Positions 15,784 through 24,493 of a stretch of 37,492 bases of DNA are shown in pieces; within the stretch, counting starts at the first letter, position 1; each line of letters starts with the position of its first letter. The stretch covers positions 1 to 37,492 of the forward strand of contig JBCCUP010000044.1 of assembly GCA_039196715.1 (NCBI GenBank), written 5' to 3'. The DNA is from Pseudomonadota bacterium (lineage in GTDB: Bacteria > Pseudomonadota > Gammaproteobacteria > CALCKW01). A program made the position numbers and the translations under genes. The notes under the pieces were generated by a model, which ran no database searches, had not been told where the DNA came from, and saw only the letters and a program-made list of their open reading frames with translations.

Positions 15784-16308
15784 ATGTCTGACTTTCTCCC
15801 TGTGCACTCGGGCCTGGTGTTGTTGGCCGCTGTGCTGGTGTCCTGCACACCGGGCGAATCGCGGCGCGCGACGCACGCGGTTCCGTCTGAGACCCTGTGT
15901 CGGGTCGAGCAGGTCTATGACGGAGACAGCTTGCGCGTGCGGTGCGAGGGGCGCGCTGAAACCGTGCGCGTGCACTGCATCGACGCCCCGGAGCGGGATC
16001 AGACGCCGTGGGGCGACCGCGCCCACCACCGGGTGCGGCAGGTGCTCGGTGGGCGGACCGTCACGCTCCACCCGGTGGAGCGCGACAGTTACGGTCGACT
16101 GGTCGCGGCGGTGCGGGTCGATGGACTCGATCTCGGCGAGCGCCTGGTGCGCGACGGGCTCGCGGTGGTGTACACCCGGTATTGCCCGCCCGATGCGCCG
16201 CACCACGGGGCGGAGTCCGCCGCCCGGTCGGCGCAGCGGGGCGTCTGGCAGACACCTGGCCTGCACCAGACGCCCTGGCGCTGGCGGCACGCCGCCGGAA
16301 CGCGCTGA
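15784..16308 (+). CDS. thermonuclease (SNase-like) lipoprotein
   Basis: A 174-residue staphylococcal-nuclease-like protein. The N-terminus has a short lipoprotein signal with lipobox LVSC (Cys21), so it is probably periplasmic and membrane-anchored. The SNase fold is visible in QVYDGDSLRVRC, VRVHCIDAPERDQ (metal and catalytic Asp/Arg region), ERDSYGRLVAAV (catalytic Arg in the GRLVA turn) and LVRDGLAVVYTRY. The length is normal for single-domain secreted nucleases. Start ATG 15784; the frame upstream overlaps the GNAT gene antisense and is not real. Likely role: non-specific Ca2+-dependent cleavage of extracellular DNA/RNA. Confidence 0.85.
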   Translation: MSDFLPVHSGLVLLAAVLVSCTPGESRRATHAVPSETLCRVEQVYDGDSLRVRCEGRAETVRVHCIDAPERDQTPWGDRAHHRVRQVLGGRTVTLHPVERDSYGRLVAAVRVDGLDLGERLVRDGLAVVYTRYCPPDAPHHGAESAARSAQRGVWQTPGLHQTPWRWRHAAGTR

Positions 16309-16461
16309 TGGCGCTCTGTCATTCAATGCAAGGCCGGAACAGGTCTGGCGTTGCCGGCAGGGCGTCGCTCAGACGGTGATGTCGACACCGGTGTCGTGGT
16401 CGCCGTCCACCGATCTCAATCGCATCGAGACGGCCGCAACCTGCTCCGCAGACAGCCGCCG

Positions 16462-16977
16462 TTACAGGCCGTCGCGGGCGTTGTCAGGGTGGTCGGCGAG
16501 GTAGAACTGCGTGGTCAGCAGCTCGCGTTGACCGGCGAGCACCTTGACGTGGATGTGGGGCGTTCGGCCAGGGTAGGCGACGGGCACCAGTGTGCGAAAC
16601 CGGTAGCGGCCCTCGCCGTCGGTCCGGTCGAAACCGAATCCCTGAAAATCGGGGTCGCGCGCGCGGCCGCCGCGGTCGCCGGTGTGCAGGTAGCGCCCGT
16701 TGACGTCACACTGCCAGATCTCGACGCGCGCGCCGCTGAGCGGCCGGCCGTCGCGGTCGGCGACCGTGCCGTGCAGGTGCAACACCTCGCCACCGGCCTC
16801 GCGCACGCGGTCACGGCGGCGCACGAGGTCGTTGTCCCGGTCGCTGTAGCGCATCGATTCGGTCGGATAGAAGGGGCCCTCGGCGGCGCGCGGGGTCCGC
16901 GTCGACCTCGCGGCAGCCACTGTGCCCGCAGTAGACGCGAGCAACAGGCCCAGAGTGTGTCGGCGGTGTTTGTCCAT
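16462..16977 (-). CDS. intradiol ring-cleavage dioxygenase family protein, ended early by an in-frame TAA
   Basis: A 171-residue protein of the intradiol (protocatechuate 3,4-dioxygenase-like) family, in the short exported subtype. The Tat-like or Sec signal (KHRRHTLGLLLASTAGTVAAA) starts at ATG 16977 with GAGG nine bases upstream. The core has EGPFYPTE, GRPLSGARVEIWQCDVNGRY, and the four expected Fe(III) ligands: Tyr96, Tyr135, His141 and His143 (AYPGRTPHIH). Translation stops at TAA 16464-16462 after DNARDGL, but the same frame continues with RRLSAEQVAAVSMRLRSVD and ends at TGA 16371-16369, giving a normal-length C-terminus of about 31 more residues. It is therefore either a recent nonsense allele, an artefact, or a genuinely truncated enzyme. 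All metal ligands are retained. Confidence 0.75.
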   Translation of the reverse strand: MDKHRRHTLGLLLASTAGTVAAARSTRTPRAAEGPFYPTESMRYSDRDNDLVRRRDRVREAGGEVLHLHGTVADRDGRPLSGARVEIWQCDVNGRYLHTGDRGGRARDPDFQGFGFDRTDGEGRYRFRTLVPVAYPGRTPHIHVKVLAGQRELLTTQFYLADHPDNARDGL

Positions 16978-17093
16978 GGTCGCAGTCCTCATCCGGTCTT
17001 GGCCGGTGGCCAAGCCGACCAGCGCAGGGTGTTGTGGTCGAGGGTGTTGACCACATCGCGGTTGCCGCGGTTCAGCGGTACAATGTCAAAAAA

Positions 17094-17159
17094 CCCACGC
17101 TGTGGACGTTGTACGCCGGCCGAATCCTCGCCATCGGGCGCTGGTGTGCACAGCGTGGG
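17094..17159 (+). repeat. 11-bp inverted repeat upstream of the ohr-like gene
   Basis: CCCACGCTGTG (17094-17104) and CACAGCGTGGG (17149-17159) are perfect reverse complements separated by 44 bases, in the 244-base region between the dioxygenase start and the Ohr start at 17222. A run of six A's precedes the left arm. It could be a leader hairpin or paired protein-binding half-sites. Confidence 0.5.
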
Positions 17160-17221
17160 AAGACACGGTTGCGTGTCGGCTGTGCTCTCGTTCTCTCGCA
17201 CCTGGCGACCGGAGCCCGTTG

Positions 17222-17671
17222 ATGTCGGTTAATGTCATTTACAGTACACAGGCCATCTCGAAGGGTGGGCGCAACCGCTCGGTTGAAACCGTGGACGGTA
17301 GCTTTTTCTCGGCGGTGTCCGTGCCGCGGGAAATCGGCGGCGATGACGCCCCGGGGGTGAACGCCGAGCAGCTCTTCGCCAGCGGCTACGCCGCGTGCTT
17401 CCACGGCACCATGAAGTTCATCACCACCCAGTTCGCCCACCTCACGGTGTCGGACGCGGCGTCGGTCACGGCCACGGTCGGGGTCGGGCCACGCGAACAG
17501 GGCGGCTTCGGCCTGCAAGTGGACTTGCGCGTCGCGCTGCCGGACCTCGACGCGTCGTCGGCCGACGAACTGGTGCGGCGCACCCACGAGGTGTGCCCCT
17601 ACTCGAATGCTATCCGCGACAACGTCGAGGTCAACGTCATCGTCGACGCCGGCGCCGCGTTGATCGCGTAG
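17222..17671 (+). CDS. ohr: organic hydroperoxide resistance protein Ohr (OsmC family)
   Basis: A 149-residue Ohr-type thiol peroxidase that reduces organic hydroperoxides using lipoyl or other dithiol reductants in the cytoplasm. The two reactive cysteines are present, Cys59 in ASGYAACFHGT and Cys125 in HEVCPYSNA, with the conserved Arg and Glu (GGRNRSVE, NAEQLFA) that build the Ohr active site rather than that of OsmC. The length and the motif NAEQLFASGYAACF are typical of the family. Start ATG 17222 has GGAG seven bases upstream. No OhrR (MarR-type) gene is adjacent, so its regulation is not visible. Confidence 0.93.
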   Translation: MSVNVIYSTQAISKGGRNRSVETVDGSFFSAVSVPREIGGDDAPGVNAEQLFASGYAACFHGTMKFITTQFAHLTVSDAASVTATVGVGPREQGGFGLQVDLRVALPDLDASSADELVRRTHEVCPYSNAIRDNVEVNVIVDAGAALIA

Positions 17672-17773
17672 GAGGTCGCTGGCAGGCAGCCACCGGGATA
17701 CGGCCGACGCGCTGCAACCCAGTTGACTCGGTACGGGCGGCTGCGTCGGACCGGCTCGGACAGCGTTGTCTGG

Positions 17774-19963
17774 TCAGCCAGTCCCCATCCGCAGGCGCTT
17801 GCCCATGGCGCTCGCGAGTGGCGTGTCGAACAGCGCGTCGATGGCGCAGGGCAGGCGCTGACGCCAATTCGGGTGCTGATCAATCGTGCCGGGCAGGTTG
17901 ACCTGCTCGGTCATGCCCAACAGGTCCTCGAGCGGAATCACCATCAGCGAGCCCGTGCTCGCGGTCAGGTAGCCCTGCACCGCACACAGCAACTGCGGTG
18001 TCGCCACCGGGTCATCCGGGTCAATGCTGTGGTCGTGTGGCAGCGTGCCGGCGTCGATCAGCGCGTCCAGCAGCCGGTGGCGGTCAGCCTGCCGCTGCGC
18101 GCGGGCACGCTCGGCGTCGTCTGCACCGGGAAACAGGCCCGTGGCCGCCATCCAGTCGATTTCACGGCCCTGCCACCAGCCCGCAACTGTTGGCAGGTCA
18201 TGGGTTGACGCGGTGACCAGCGCGCGCCCGGGGTAGGCGTCGGGCCGCTTGAACAGGCCGCTCGGCCAGCGTTCGAAGTAGAGCACGCGGTAGGCGAGCA
18301 GACCGGCGTCGTCGAGACGGGCCTCGAAGCCCTCCGGCACCGTGCCGAGCGCTTCACCGACGATCACGCAGCGGGCGCGGCGCGACTCCAGGGCGACCAG
18401 GCGCAACAGGTCCTCGAGCGGTTGCCGCACATAGCAGCCGGCGGTCGCCGGCTCGCCATCGAGCACCCAGAACTGCCGCATCAGGCCGAGCACGTGGTCG
18501 ATCCGCAGCGTGCCCGCGAGGTGCGCGTTCTCGCGCAGCGCGCGCACGAACGGCTCGTAGGCACGTTCGACCAGGGTCACCGGGTTGAGGGGTGTCAGGC
18601 CCCAGGACTGGCCGGCCGGGCTCAGTTGGTCCGGCGGTGCACCGACCGACACGCCCGCGGTGAAGGCCGCGCGGTCTGCCCAGACTTCAGCGCCGCCGGC
18701 GTCGCAGCCGACGGCGAGGTCAAGGTACAAGCCCATCGACAGGCCCACCCGACTGCACACGTTGGTCGCCTCGCGCAGCTGCTCCTCGGCTACCCAGTGC
18801 AGGTAGCACTGAAACTGCACGGCGTCTGCCCGGTCGCGGGCGAAGCCCTGGCTGCCGGGGGCCTCGGGCGTTTCGAATCCCGCCGGCCAGCTCTGCCAGC
18901 CGCAGCGGTTCGGGTCGTCGCGGTAGAAGTGGTCGAACAGCGCATCGAACAGCGCCTGGTGCGCCAGCGCCTGGCCGCGCTCGTCGCAGAAGGCGGAAAA
19001 CGCCTGTGCGCGCGGGCTGTCGACAGCGAGGTCGTGGTCGACGAAGTGCGCGAACAGTTGCGTGAGCACCCGGTGCTTCAACGCCCACACCGCGTGGTAC
19101 TCGATGTGTTCGGTGGCGCGGGCAGACGCCAGTTGGGCCTGAAACGCGGGTGAGGCGACCGTGTCCTGGGCCGCCACGCAGGCGTCGAAATCCGGCACGG
19201 CCGTGACATCGATGTAGCTGAGGTTCAAAAAGCCCCGGTTGCTCGGCGAGTAGGGACTGATGTGGTGTGCGTGGCCCGTGTAGGTGGCGTGCAACGGGTT
19301 GAGCCCGAGCGTGGTCGCGCCCTGGCGTGCCGCGGCTTGCGCCAGTTCGATCAGGTCGCTGAAATCCCCCATGCCCCAGTTTCGCGCGCTTTGCAGGGCG
19401 TAGAGCTGGGCGGCGAAACCGAAGTGCCGCTTGCCAAGCGGGTGGTCGGACACCGGGTGGCAGGTGGCCGGGGCCACGATCAGACGGCAGGCCGCGGCGG
19501 TGGTGTCCTGGCCGATTTGCGTGACGCGCAGGTCGTGGTAGCCCTGTGGCAGGTAGGCGGGCAGCGGCAGGCGGTAACGTGCAAGCGCGGCCCCATCGAC
19601 CGTGCACCGCTCACCCACCGCCAGCTGAGCAAGGCGCAGTTCACCGCGTTGGCGCAAACTGTCTTCCTGCTCGATCCGCCAGTGCACGACCGTGTCGGGC
19701 GCGTCGCTCGGGGCCACGAGGTCGATCGCGTGGTCGCGCTGTTCCTCGGGCAACACCGCGACGGGCGGCAGGGCGCGACGCCAGTTGCGCAAGCTGTGGG
19801 CGTCCAGGCTGCGTGCGACGGCGTCGTCGTCGTCGACGTCGAATCCCATGCACCCGAGCAGGCGCCTGCAGGTGTCCTCGCTGACGGCGTGGTGGTTGCC
19901 GTAGATGTCGAAGTACCCGCGCTCGATACCGACGGCGTCGCTGAGGGTCCAGAGGGCCGTCAT
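17774..19963 (-). CDS. malQ: 4-alpha-glucanotransferase (amylomaltase)
   Basis: A 729-residue GH77 enzyme that transfers glucan segments between maltodextrins, working on the products of glycogen breakdown. Catalytic groups are visible: nucleophile Asp489 in GTLRIDHVLG, acid/base Glu537 in VGEALGTVP, and Asp589 in STHDLPT. The N-terminal extension of about 180 residues before RHFGFAAQLYALQSARNWGMGDFSDL is the usual beta-rich MalQ domain of proteobacteria. Start ATG 19963 overlaps the glgX stop by 4 bases (ATGA); the longer open frame runs into glgX and is rejected. Last gene of the glgP-glgB-glgX-malQ block. Confidence 0.95.
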   Translation of the reverse strand: MTALWTLSDAVGIERGYFDIYGNHHAVSEDTCRRLLGCMGFDVDDDDAVARSLDAHSLRNWRRALPPVAVLPEEQRDHAIDLVAPSDAPDTVVHWRIEQEDSLRQRGELRLAQLAVGERCTVDGAALARYRLPLPAYLPQGYHDLRVTQIGQDTTAAACRLIVAPATCHPVSDHPLGKRHFGFAAQLYALQSARNWGMGDFSDLIELAQAAARQGATTLGLNPLHATYTGHAHHISPYSPSNRGFLNLSYIDVTAVPDFDACVAAQDTVASPAFQAQLASARATEHIEYHAVWALKHRVLTQLFAHFVDHDLAVDSPRAQAFSAFCDERGQALAHQALFDALFDHFYRDDPNRCGWQSWPAGFETPEAPGSQGFARDRADAVQFQCYLHWVAEEQLREATNVCSRVGLSMGLYLDLAVGCDAGGAEVWADRAAFTAGVSVGAPPDQLSPAGQSWGLTPLNPVTLVERAYEPFVRALRENAHLAGTLRIDHVLGLMRQFWVLDGEPATAGCYVRQPLEDLLRLVALESRRARCVIVGEALGTVPEGFEARLDDAGLLAYRVLYFERWPSGLFKRPDAYPGRALVTASTHDLPTVAGWWQGREIDWMAATGLFPGADDAERARAQRQADRHRLLDALIDAGTLPHDHSIDPDDPVATPQLLCAVQGYLTASTGSLMVIPLEDLLGMTEQVNLPGTIDQHPNWRQRLPCAIDALFDTPLASAMGKRLRMGTG

Positions 19964-22116
19964 CGGGTGGTGTCGCCGTGCAGACGGTAGACGGCCACCG
20001 ACCGGCCGGGCAGCGGTACCGCGCCGTCGGTGACCGCGGCGCTCGCCGGCTCGCGCCAGTGCGCCGAATCGGTGTGCAGCACGCAGAGCCACCGACCGGT
20101 GTGCACCGGCAAGTGCCAGCGGGTCGTGGCGTCACCGCCGTTGATCAGCACCAGCAGCGGCTGTGGTGCGCGCTGGCCAGTCGCGTCAGCGTCCGCGTCG
20201 CCTGCCAGCAAGAGGCCCACGGCGACCCCCTCGTGCCAGGCGTCGGGCGCCATGGCCTCGCCGTTCGGTGCGAACCAGCTCACATCGGGCAACGCCGCGT
20301 CCGGGTGTGTCTCGCCGTGCAGGAACCGCCGTTGAGACAAACTCGGGTGCGCCCGACGCAACGCGATCAGGCGGCGGGTGAACGAGAGCATGTCGGTGTC
20401 TTCGCTGTGCCAGTTGCGCCAGGTGACACCGTTGTCCTGGCAGTACGCGTTGTTGTTGCCGCTCTGGCTGTGCCCGACCTCGTCACCGGCGAGCAGCATC
20501 GGCGTGCCCTGCGCCAGGAACACCGTCGCCAACAGGTTGCGGCGGTGCTGCGCGCGCGCGGCGAGGATCATCGGGTCGTCTGTCGGCCCTTCACAGCCGT
20601 GGTTGATGCTGTAGTTCGCGTCGTGGCCGTCGCGGTTCTCTTCGCCGTTCGCATCGTTGTGCTTGTGGTGATAGCTGACGAGGTCGGTGAGCGTGAACCC
20701 GTCGTGCGCCGCGACGAAATTGATGCTGGCGGAGGGCAACCGGCGGCCGTGGTCGAAATTGCCGGCCGAGCCGAGCAAGCGGTCGGCGAGCTCGCGCATG
20801 ACCGTCCGGTCGCCACTCCAGTAGCGTCGAGCGCAGTCGCGAAAGCGGTCGTTCCACTCGGCAAACGGGGGCGGGTAATGGCCGAGCTGGTAGCCGCCCG
20901 GGCCGATGTCCCACGGCTCGGCGATGAGTTTGCGGGTCGAGAGCACCGGGTCCTGTCGAATGGCGTCGAAGAAACCGCCGTTCGGGTCGAACCCGTTTGC
21001 CTCGCGGCCGAGCACGGTGGCGAGGTCGAACCGGAAACCGTCCACCTGCATGTCCTCGGCCCAGTAGCGCAGGCTGTCCAGGATCAAGCGGAGCACGTGC
21101 GGGTTGGCCGTGTTCAGGGTGTTGCCGCAACCGGTGTCGTTGATGTAATACCGCGGGTTGTCCGGCAGCAGGCGATAGTAGCTCGCGTTGTCGACGCCGC
21201 GGAAACTCAGCGTCGGTCCGAGTTCGTTGCCCTCGCAGGTGTGGTTGTAGACCACGTCCAGGATCACCTCGATGCCGGCGTCGTGCAGGCGCGCGACAGC
21301 GCGCTTGACGTCGTGCAAACCGTGGGTGCCGAGGTAGCGTTGGGCCGGCGCGAAGAAATTCAGCGTGCTGTAACCCCAGTAGTTCACCAGGCCCTTCTGC
21401 ACGAGGAAGCGGTCGTCGACGAAGGCGTGCACCGGCAACAACTCGACCGCGGTGACGCCAAGTGAGGTCAAGTAGTCGATCACCTGGCGGTCCGCGAGGC
21501 CGGCGAAGCGTCCGCGGTCGGTCTCCGAGATCGCCGGGTGGCACATGGTGAACCCGCGCAGGTGCATCTCGTAGATGCTGGTGTCCTGCCAGGGCGTGTC
21601 GGGCCTGCGGTGTGCGCCCCAGTGGTAGCTCGGGTCGATGACGACGCCCTTCGGCACACCGGCCTGCGAATCCTGGCGATCGAAGCTGAGGTCGGCCTGC
21701 GCGCTGTTGGCGCGGTAGCCGAGTTGCGTATTCGACCAGCGCACGTCGCCGAACAGCTGTTTGGCGTATGGGTCGACGAGCAGCTTGTGCGGGTTGAATC
21801 GGTGACCCTGCTCGGGCGCGTAGGGGCCGTGCACGCGGTAGCCGTAGAGCAGCCCCGGCTGGGCGTCGGGCAGGTAGCCGTGCCAGACGTGGCCGTCGTT
21901 GTCGGGCAATGTCAGGCGGGCGATTTCGCGGCGGCCTCGGTCATCGAAAAGACACAGTTCGACCCGGTCGGCGTGCGCCGAGAACAGAGCGAAGTTCACA
22001 CCCGTGCCGTCCCAGCTCGCGCCGAGCGGCCACGGTCGCCCACGCAGCAGCCGCGGCTGCGACAGAGCGCGGGCCGCGCCGAAGTGGGCGCGCGCGAGGT
22101 CGGGTACGCGGGACAC
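19960..22116 (-). CDS. glgX: glycogen debranching enzyme GlgX (GH13_11)
   Basis: A 718-residue debranching enzyme that hydrolyses the alpha-1,6 branches left after phosphorylase has shortened outer chains. A CBM48 domain (about 28-125) precedes the GH13 barrel (about 170-580) with nucleophile Asp364 (DGFRFDLATVLGR), acid/base Glu400 (LIAEPWDIG) and the transition-state Asp472 (VAAHDGFTL). The C-terminal beta domain ends near RSVAVYRL. The start is GTG 22116 with GAGG ten bases upstream. It is coupled to malQ by an ATGA overlap and separated from glgB by an 89-base gap holding a possible 26-residue ORF. Confidence 0.95.
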   Translation of the reverse strand: MSRVPDLARAHFGAARALSQPRLLRGRPWPLGASWDGTGVNFALFSAHADRVELCLFDDRGRREIARLTLPDNDGHVWHGYLPDAQPGLLYGYRVHGPYAPEQGHRFNPHKLLVDPYAKQLFGDVRWSNTQLGYRANSAQADLSFDRQDSQAGVPKGVVIDPSYHWGAHRRPDTPWQDTSIYEMHLRGFTMCHPAISETDRGRFAGLADRQVIDYLTSLGVTAVELLPVHAFVDDRFLVQKGLVNYWGYSTLNFFAPAQRYLGTHGLHDVKRAVARLHDAGIEVILDVVYNHTCEGNELGPTLSFRGVDNASYYRLLPDNPRYYINDTGCGNTLNTANPHVLRLILDSLRYWAEDMQVDGFRFDLATVLGREANGFDPNGGFFDAIRQDPVLSTRKLIAEPWDIGPGGYQLGHYPPPFAEWNDRFRDCARRYWSGDRTVMRELADRLLGSAGNFDHGRRLPSASINFVAAHDGFTLTDLVSYHHKHNDANGEENRDGHDANYSINHGCEGPTDDPMILAARAQHRRNLLATVFLAQGTPMLLAGDEVGHSQSGNNNAYCQDNGVTWRNWHSEDTDMLSFTRRLIALRRAHPSLSQRRFLHGETHPDAALPDVSWFAPNGEAMAPDAWHEGVAVGLLLAGDADADATGQRAPQPLLVLINGGDATTRWHLPVHTGRWLCVLHTDSAHWREPASAAVTDGAVPLPGRSVAVYRLHGDTTR

Positions 22117-22128
22117 GCGGGCGTCGCC

Positions 22129-22209
22129 TCAGTGCGGTACGGGGTCGCCCCAGCGCCGAAAACGGGCCTGGGGGGCCCGCGGGGGCTTGGGTGTGTTCGA
22201 AGGGGTCAT
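22129..22209 (-). CDS. possible 26-residue ORF between glgB and glgX
   Basis: An ATG at 22209 overlaps the glgB stop as ATGA and opens a frame of 26 residues, basic and proline-rich (KPPRAPQARFRRWGDPVPH at the end), stopping at TGA 22131-22129, twelve bases before the glgX GTG. Tight coupling on both sides fits either a small protein or a translated spacer keeping ribosomes on the message between glgB and glgX. It matches nothing I know and could be chance. Confidence 0.3.
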   Translation of the reverse strand: MTPSNTPKPPRAPQARFRRWGDPVPH

Positions 22210-24407
22210 CGCGTCGTTTCGGGCGTCAGCACGACCGTGGCCAGGGGAGGCAAGGTGAGTTGCAAGGAGTACGCCCGGCCGTGGGCGCCGACGGCGTCGG
22301 CCTCGCAGGCGCCGGCGTTGCCCATGTCGCTGCCGCCATAGCATGCCGCGTCTGTGTTCACCCGTTCCGTCCAGCGGCCGCCGACCGGCACGCCGAGCCG
22401 GTAGCCGTGGCGCGGTGTCGGCGTGAAGTTGCAGGCCACGAGTGCCCACCCCCCCTCGCCGTCGTGGCGCAGGTAGCTCAGGGTCGAGTGCGCCGCGTCG
22501 TCGGCGTCCAGCCAGTGAAAGGCGTCGTGGCCGCGGTCGTCGCGGTGCAGGGCCGGCGTCGAGCGGTACAGGTGGTTGAGGTCGGTGATCAGGCGGTGCA
22601 CACCTTGGTGGTCGCCGTGCTCGAGCAGGTGCCAGTCGAGGCTGGCGTCGTGGTTCCATTCGGCCTGCTGGGCAAATTCGCCGCCCATGAACAGCAGCTT
22701 CTTGCCGGGTTGGGTCCACATGAAGCCGAAATACGCGCGCAGGTTGGCGAACTGTTGCCAGCGGTCTCCGGGCATCTTGCCGAGCAGCGAGCCCTTGCCG
22801 TGCACGACTTCGTCGTGCGACAGCGGCAGGATGAAATTCTCGCTGAACGCGTACACCAGCCCGAAGGTCAGCTCGTTGTGGTGGTGCGCGCGGTGGATCG
22901 GGTCGCGCGCGATGTAGCGCAGCGTGTCGTTCATCCACCCCATGTTCCACTTGTAGCCGAAACCGAGTCCGCCGTCGTGGGCTGCTCGGGTCACGCCGGG
23001 CCAACTGGTCGATTCCTCTGCGACCGTCATGACGCCAGCGTGTGCGCCGTAGACCTCGCGGTTGACCCGCTGGAGAAAGCCCACCGCCTCAAGGTTCTCG
23101 CGGCCCCCGTGCGCGTTCGGTTGCCACTCACCGGGTTCGCGTGAGTAGTCGAGGTAGAGCATCGACGCCACGGCGTCCACGCGCAGGCCGTCGAGGTGGT
23201 AGTGCTCGAGCCAGTGGTTGGCGTTGGCGGCGAGGAAGTTGGCGACCTCGGTTCGGCCGTAGTTGTAAATCAGGGTGTTCCAATCCGGGTGGAAGCCGCG
23301 CTGCGGGTCGGCGTGCTCGTAGAGTGCGGTGCCGTCGAACTGGCCCAGGCCATGCGGGTCGGTCGGGAAGTGGCCCGGCACCCAGTCGAGCAGTACGCCG
23401 ATGTCGGCGGCGTGGCAACGGTCGACGAAGTAGCAGAAGTCCGCGGGGGTGCCGAAGCGGCTGCTGACCGCGAACAAACCGGTAGGCTGGTAGCCCCAGG
23501 AACCGTCGAAGGGGTACTCACTGACGGGCATGAGCTGCACGTGCGTGAAGCCCATGGCCTGCACGTAGGGGACGAGCTGGTCGGCGAGTTCGCGGAAATT
23601 CAGAGGGCGGTTGCCGTCCTCGGGCACACGGCGCCAGGAGCCGGGGTGTATCTCGTAGACGCTGATCGCCGCGCCCGTCGCCTGGGCGGCGCCGCGGTCG
23701 GCGAGCCAGGCGGCGTCGCGCCAGTGAAACGGCGTCGGGTCGGCCACCACCGACGCGGTGGCGGGCCGAAATTCCGCCTGGCGCGCACACGGGTCGGCCT
23801 TGGCGGGCAGGGTGCGGCCGTCCGCCGCGGTGAGCTGGAACTTGTAGCGCGCGCCCACGGTGGCCTGCGGCACGAACAACTCCCAGACGCCACTGGCGCC
23901 GCGGTGGCGCATGGGATGCGCCGTCGCACTCCAGCCGTTGAAGTCGCCGACCACCGCTGCGTGGCGGGCGTTTGGTGCCCAGACGGCAAAGCGCACGCCG
24001 TCGACACCGTCCATGGCCGTCGGGTGGGCGCCCAACACATCGCCGAGTGCACCGTGGGTGCCCTCGGACAGCAGATGCAGGTCGAGTTCACCGAGGCCGG
24101 GTCTGAAACGCCACGGGTCGGTGATGTGTTGCGGCGCACTGTGTGGCCAGTGCACGCGCCAGCTGTATTGCAAGCCTGGTGGAGCACTGCTGAGCGCAGC
24201 TTCGAACAGGCCGCTGTCGTGCAGTCGGGTGGCCTGGGCCAACGGCTGCGTGTGTGCACTGCCGAGCAACTCGACACGCTCGGCGCCCGGCATCAGGGTG
24301 CGGATCGCCCAGCCTGCCTCGGTCGCGTGGCAGCCGAGCCAACTGAACGGGTCGGCGTGGCGCCCCTGCGCCAGGGCGTCGATGTCTGACTGGTCAGCGC
24401 GGTTCAC
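22206..24407 (-). CDS. glgB: 1,4-alpha-glucan branching enzyme GlgB (GH13_9)
   Basis: A 733-residue branching enzyme that forms alpha-1,6 branches in glycogen. Two N-terminal beta domains (N1 about 15-110, CBM48 about 130-230) precede the GH13 barrel, with nucleophile Asp411 (LDGLRVDAVASMLY), acid/base Glu464 (MTVAEESTSWPGV) and Asp532 (LSHDEVVHGKGSLL). The length matches the long two-domain form seen in E. coli. The start is GTG 24407 with only a weak AGGAC upstream. The stop overlaps the ATG of a small ORF. It lies 86 bases downstream of glgP and is presumably co-transcribed. Confidence 0.96.
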   Translation of the reverse strand: MNRADQSDIDALAQGRHADPFSWLGCHATEAGWAIRTLMPGAERVELLGSAHTQPLAQATRLHDSGLFEAALSSAPPGLQYSWRVHWPHSAPQHITDPWRFRPGLGELDLHLLSEGTHGALGDVLGAHPTAMDGVDGVRFAVWAPNARHAAVVGDFNGWSATAHPMRHRGASGVWELFVPQATVGARYKFQLTAADGRTLPAKADPCARQAEFRPATASVVADPTPFHWRDAAWLADRGAAQATGAAISVYEIHPGSWRRVPEDGNRPLNFRELADQLVPYVQAMGFTHVQLMPVSEYPFDGSWGYQPTGLFAVSSRFGTPADFCYFVDRCHAADIGVLLDWVPGHFPTDPHGLGQFDGTALYEHADPQRGFHPDWNTLIYNYGRTEVANFLAANANHWLEHYHLDGLRVDAVASMLYLDYSREPGEWQPNAHGGRENLEAVGFLQRVNREVYGAHAGVMTVAEESTSWPGVTRAAHDGGLGFGYKWNMGWMNDTLRYIARDPIHRAHHHNELTFGLVYAFSENFILPLSHDEVVHGKGSLLGKMPGDRWQQFANLRAYFGFMWTQPGKKLLFMGGEFAQQAEWNHDASLDWHLLEHGDHQGVHRLITDLNHLYRSTPALHRDDRGHDAFHWLDADDAAHSTLSYLRHDGEGGWALVACNFTPTPRHGYRLGVPVGGRWTERVNTDAACYGGSDMGNAGACEADAVGAHGRAYSLQLTLPPLATVVLTPETTR

Positions 24408-24493
24408 GGCGGCGAGAGTCCTGTCCGGATCGGTGGACTCTAGTGTACTTCACGGCTTCGGCGGTCGCGGCCAGACGGCCGCCACGCCCGGCC

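Noticed and set aside
15721-16326. Upstream half of the 404-codon minus-strand GNAT frame
   Set aside because: It lies antisense to the thermonuclease gene and lacks acetyltransferase similarity; the GNAT fold starts at 15720.
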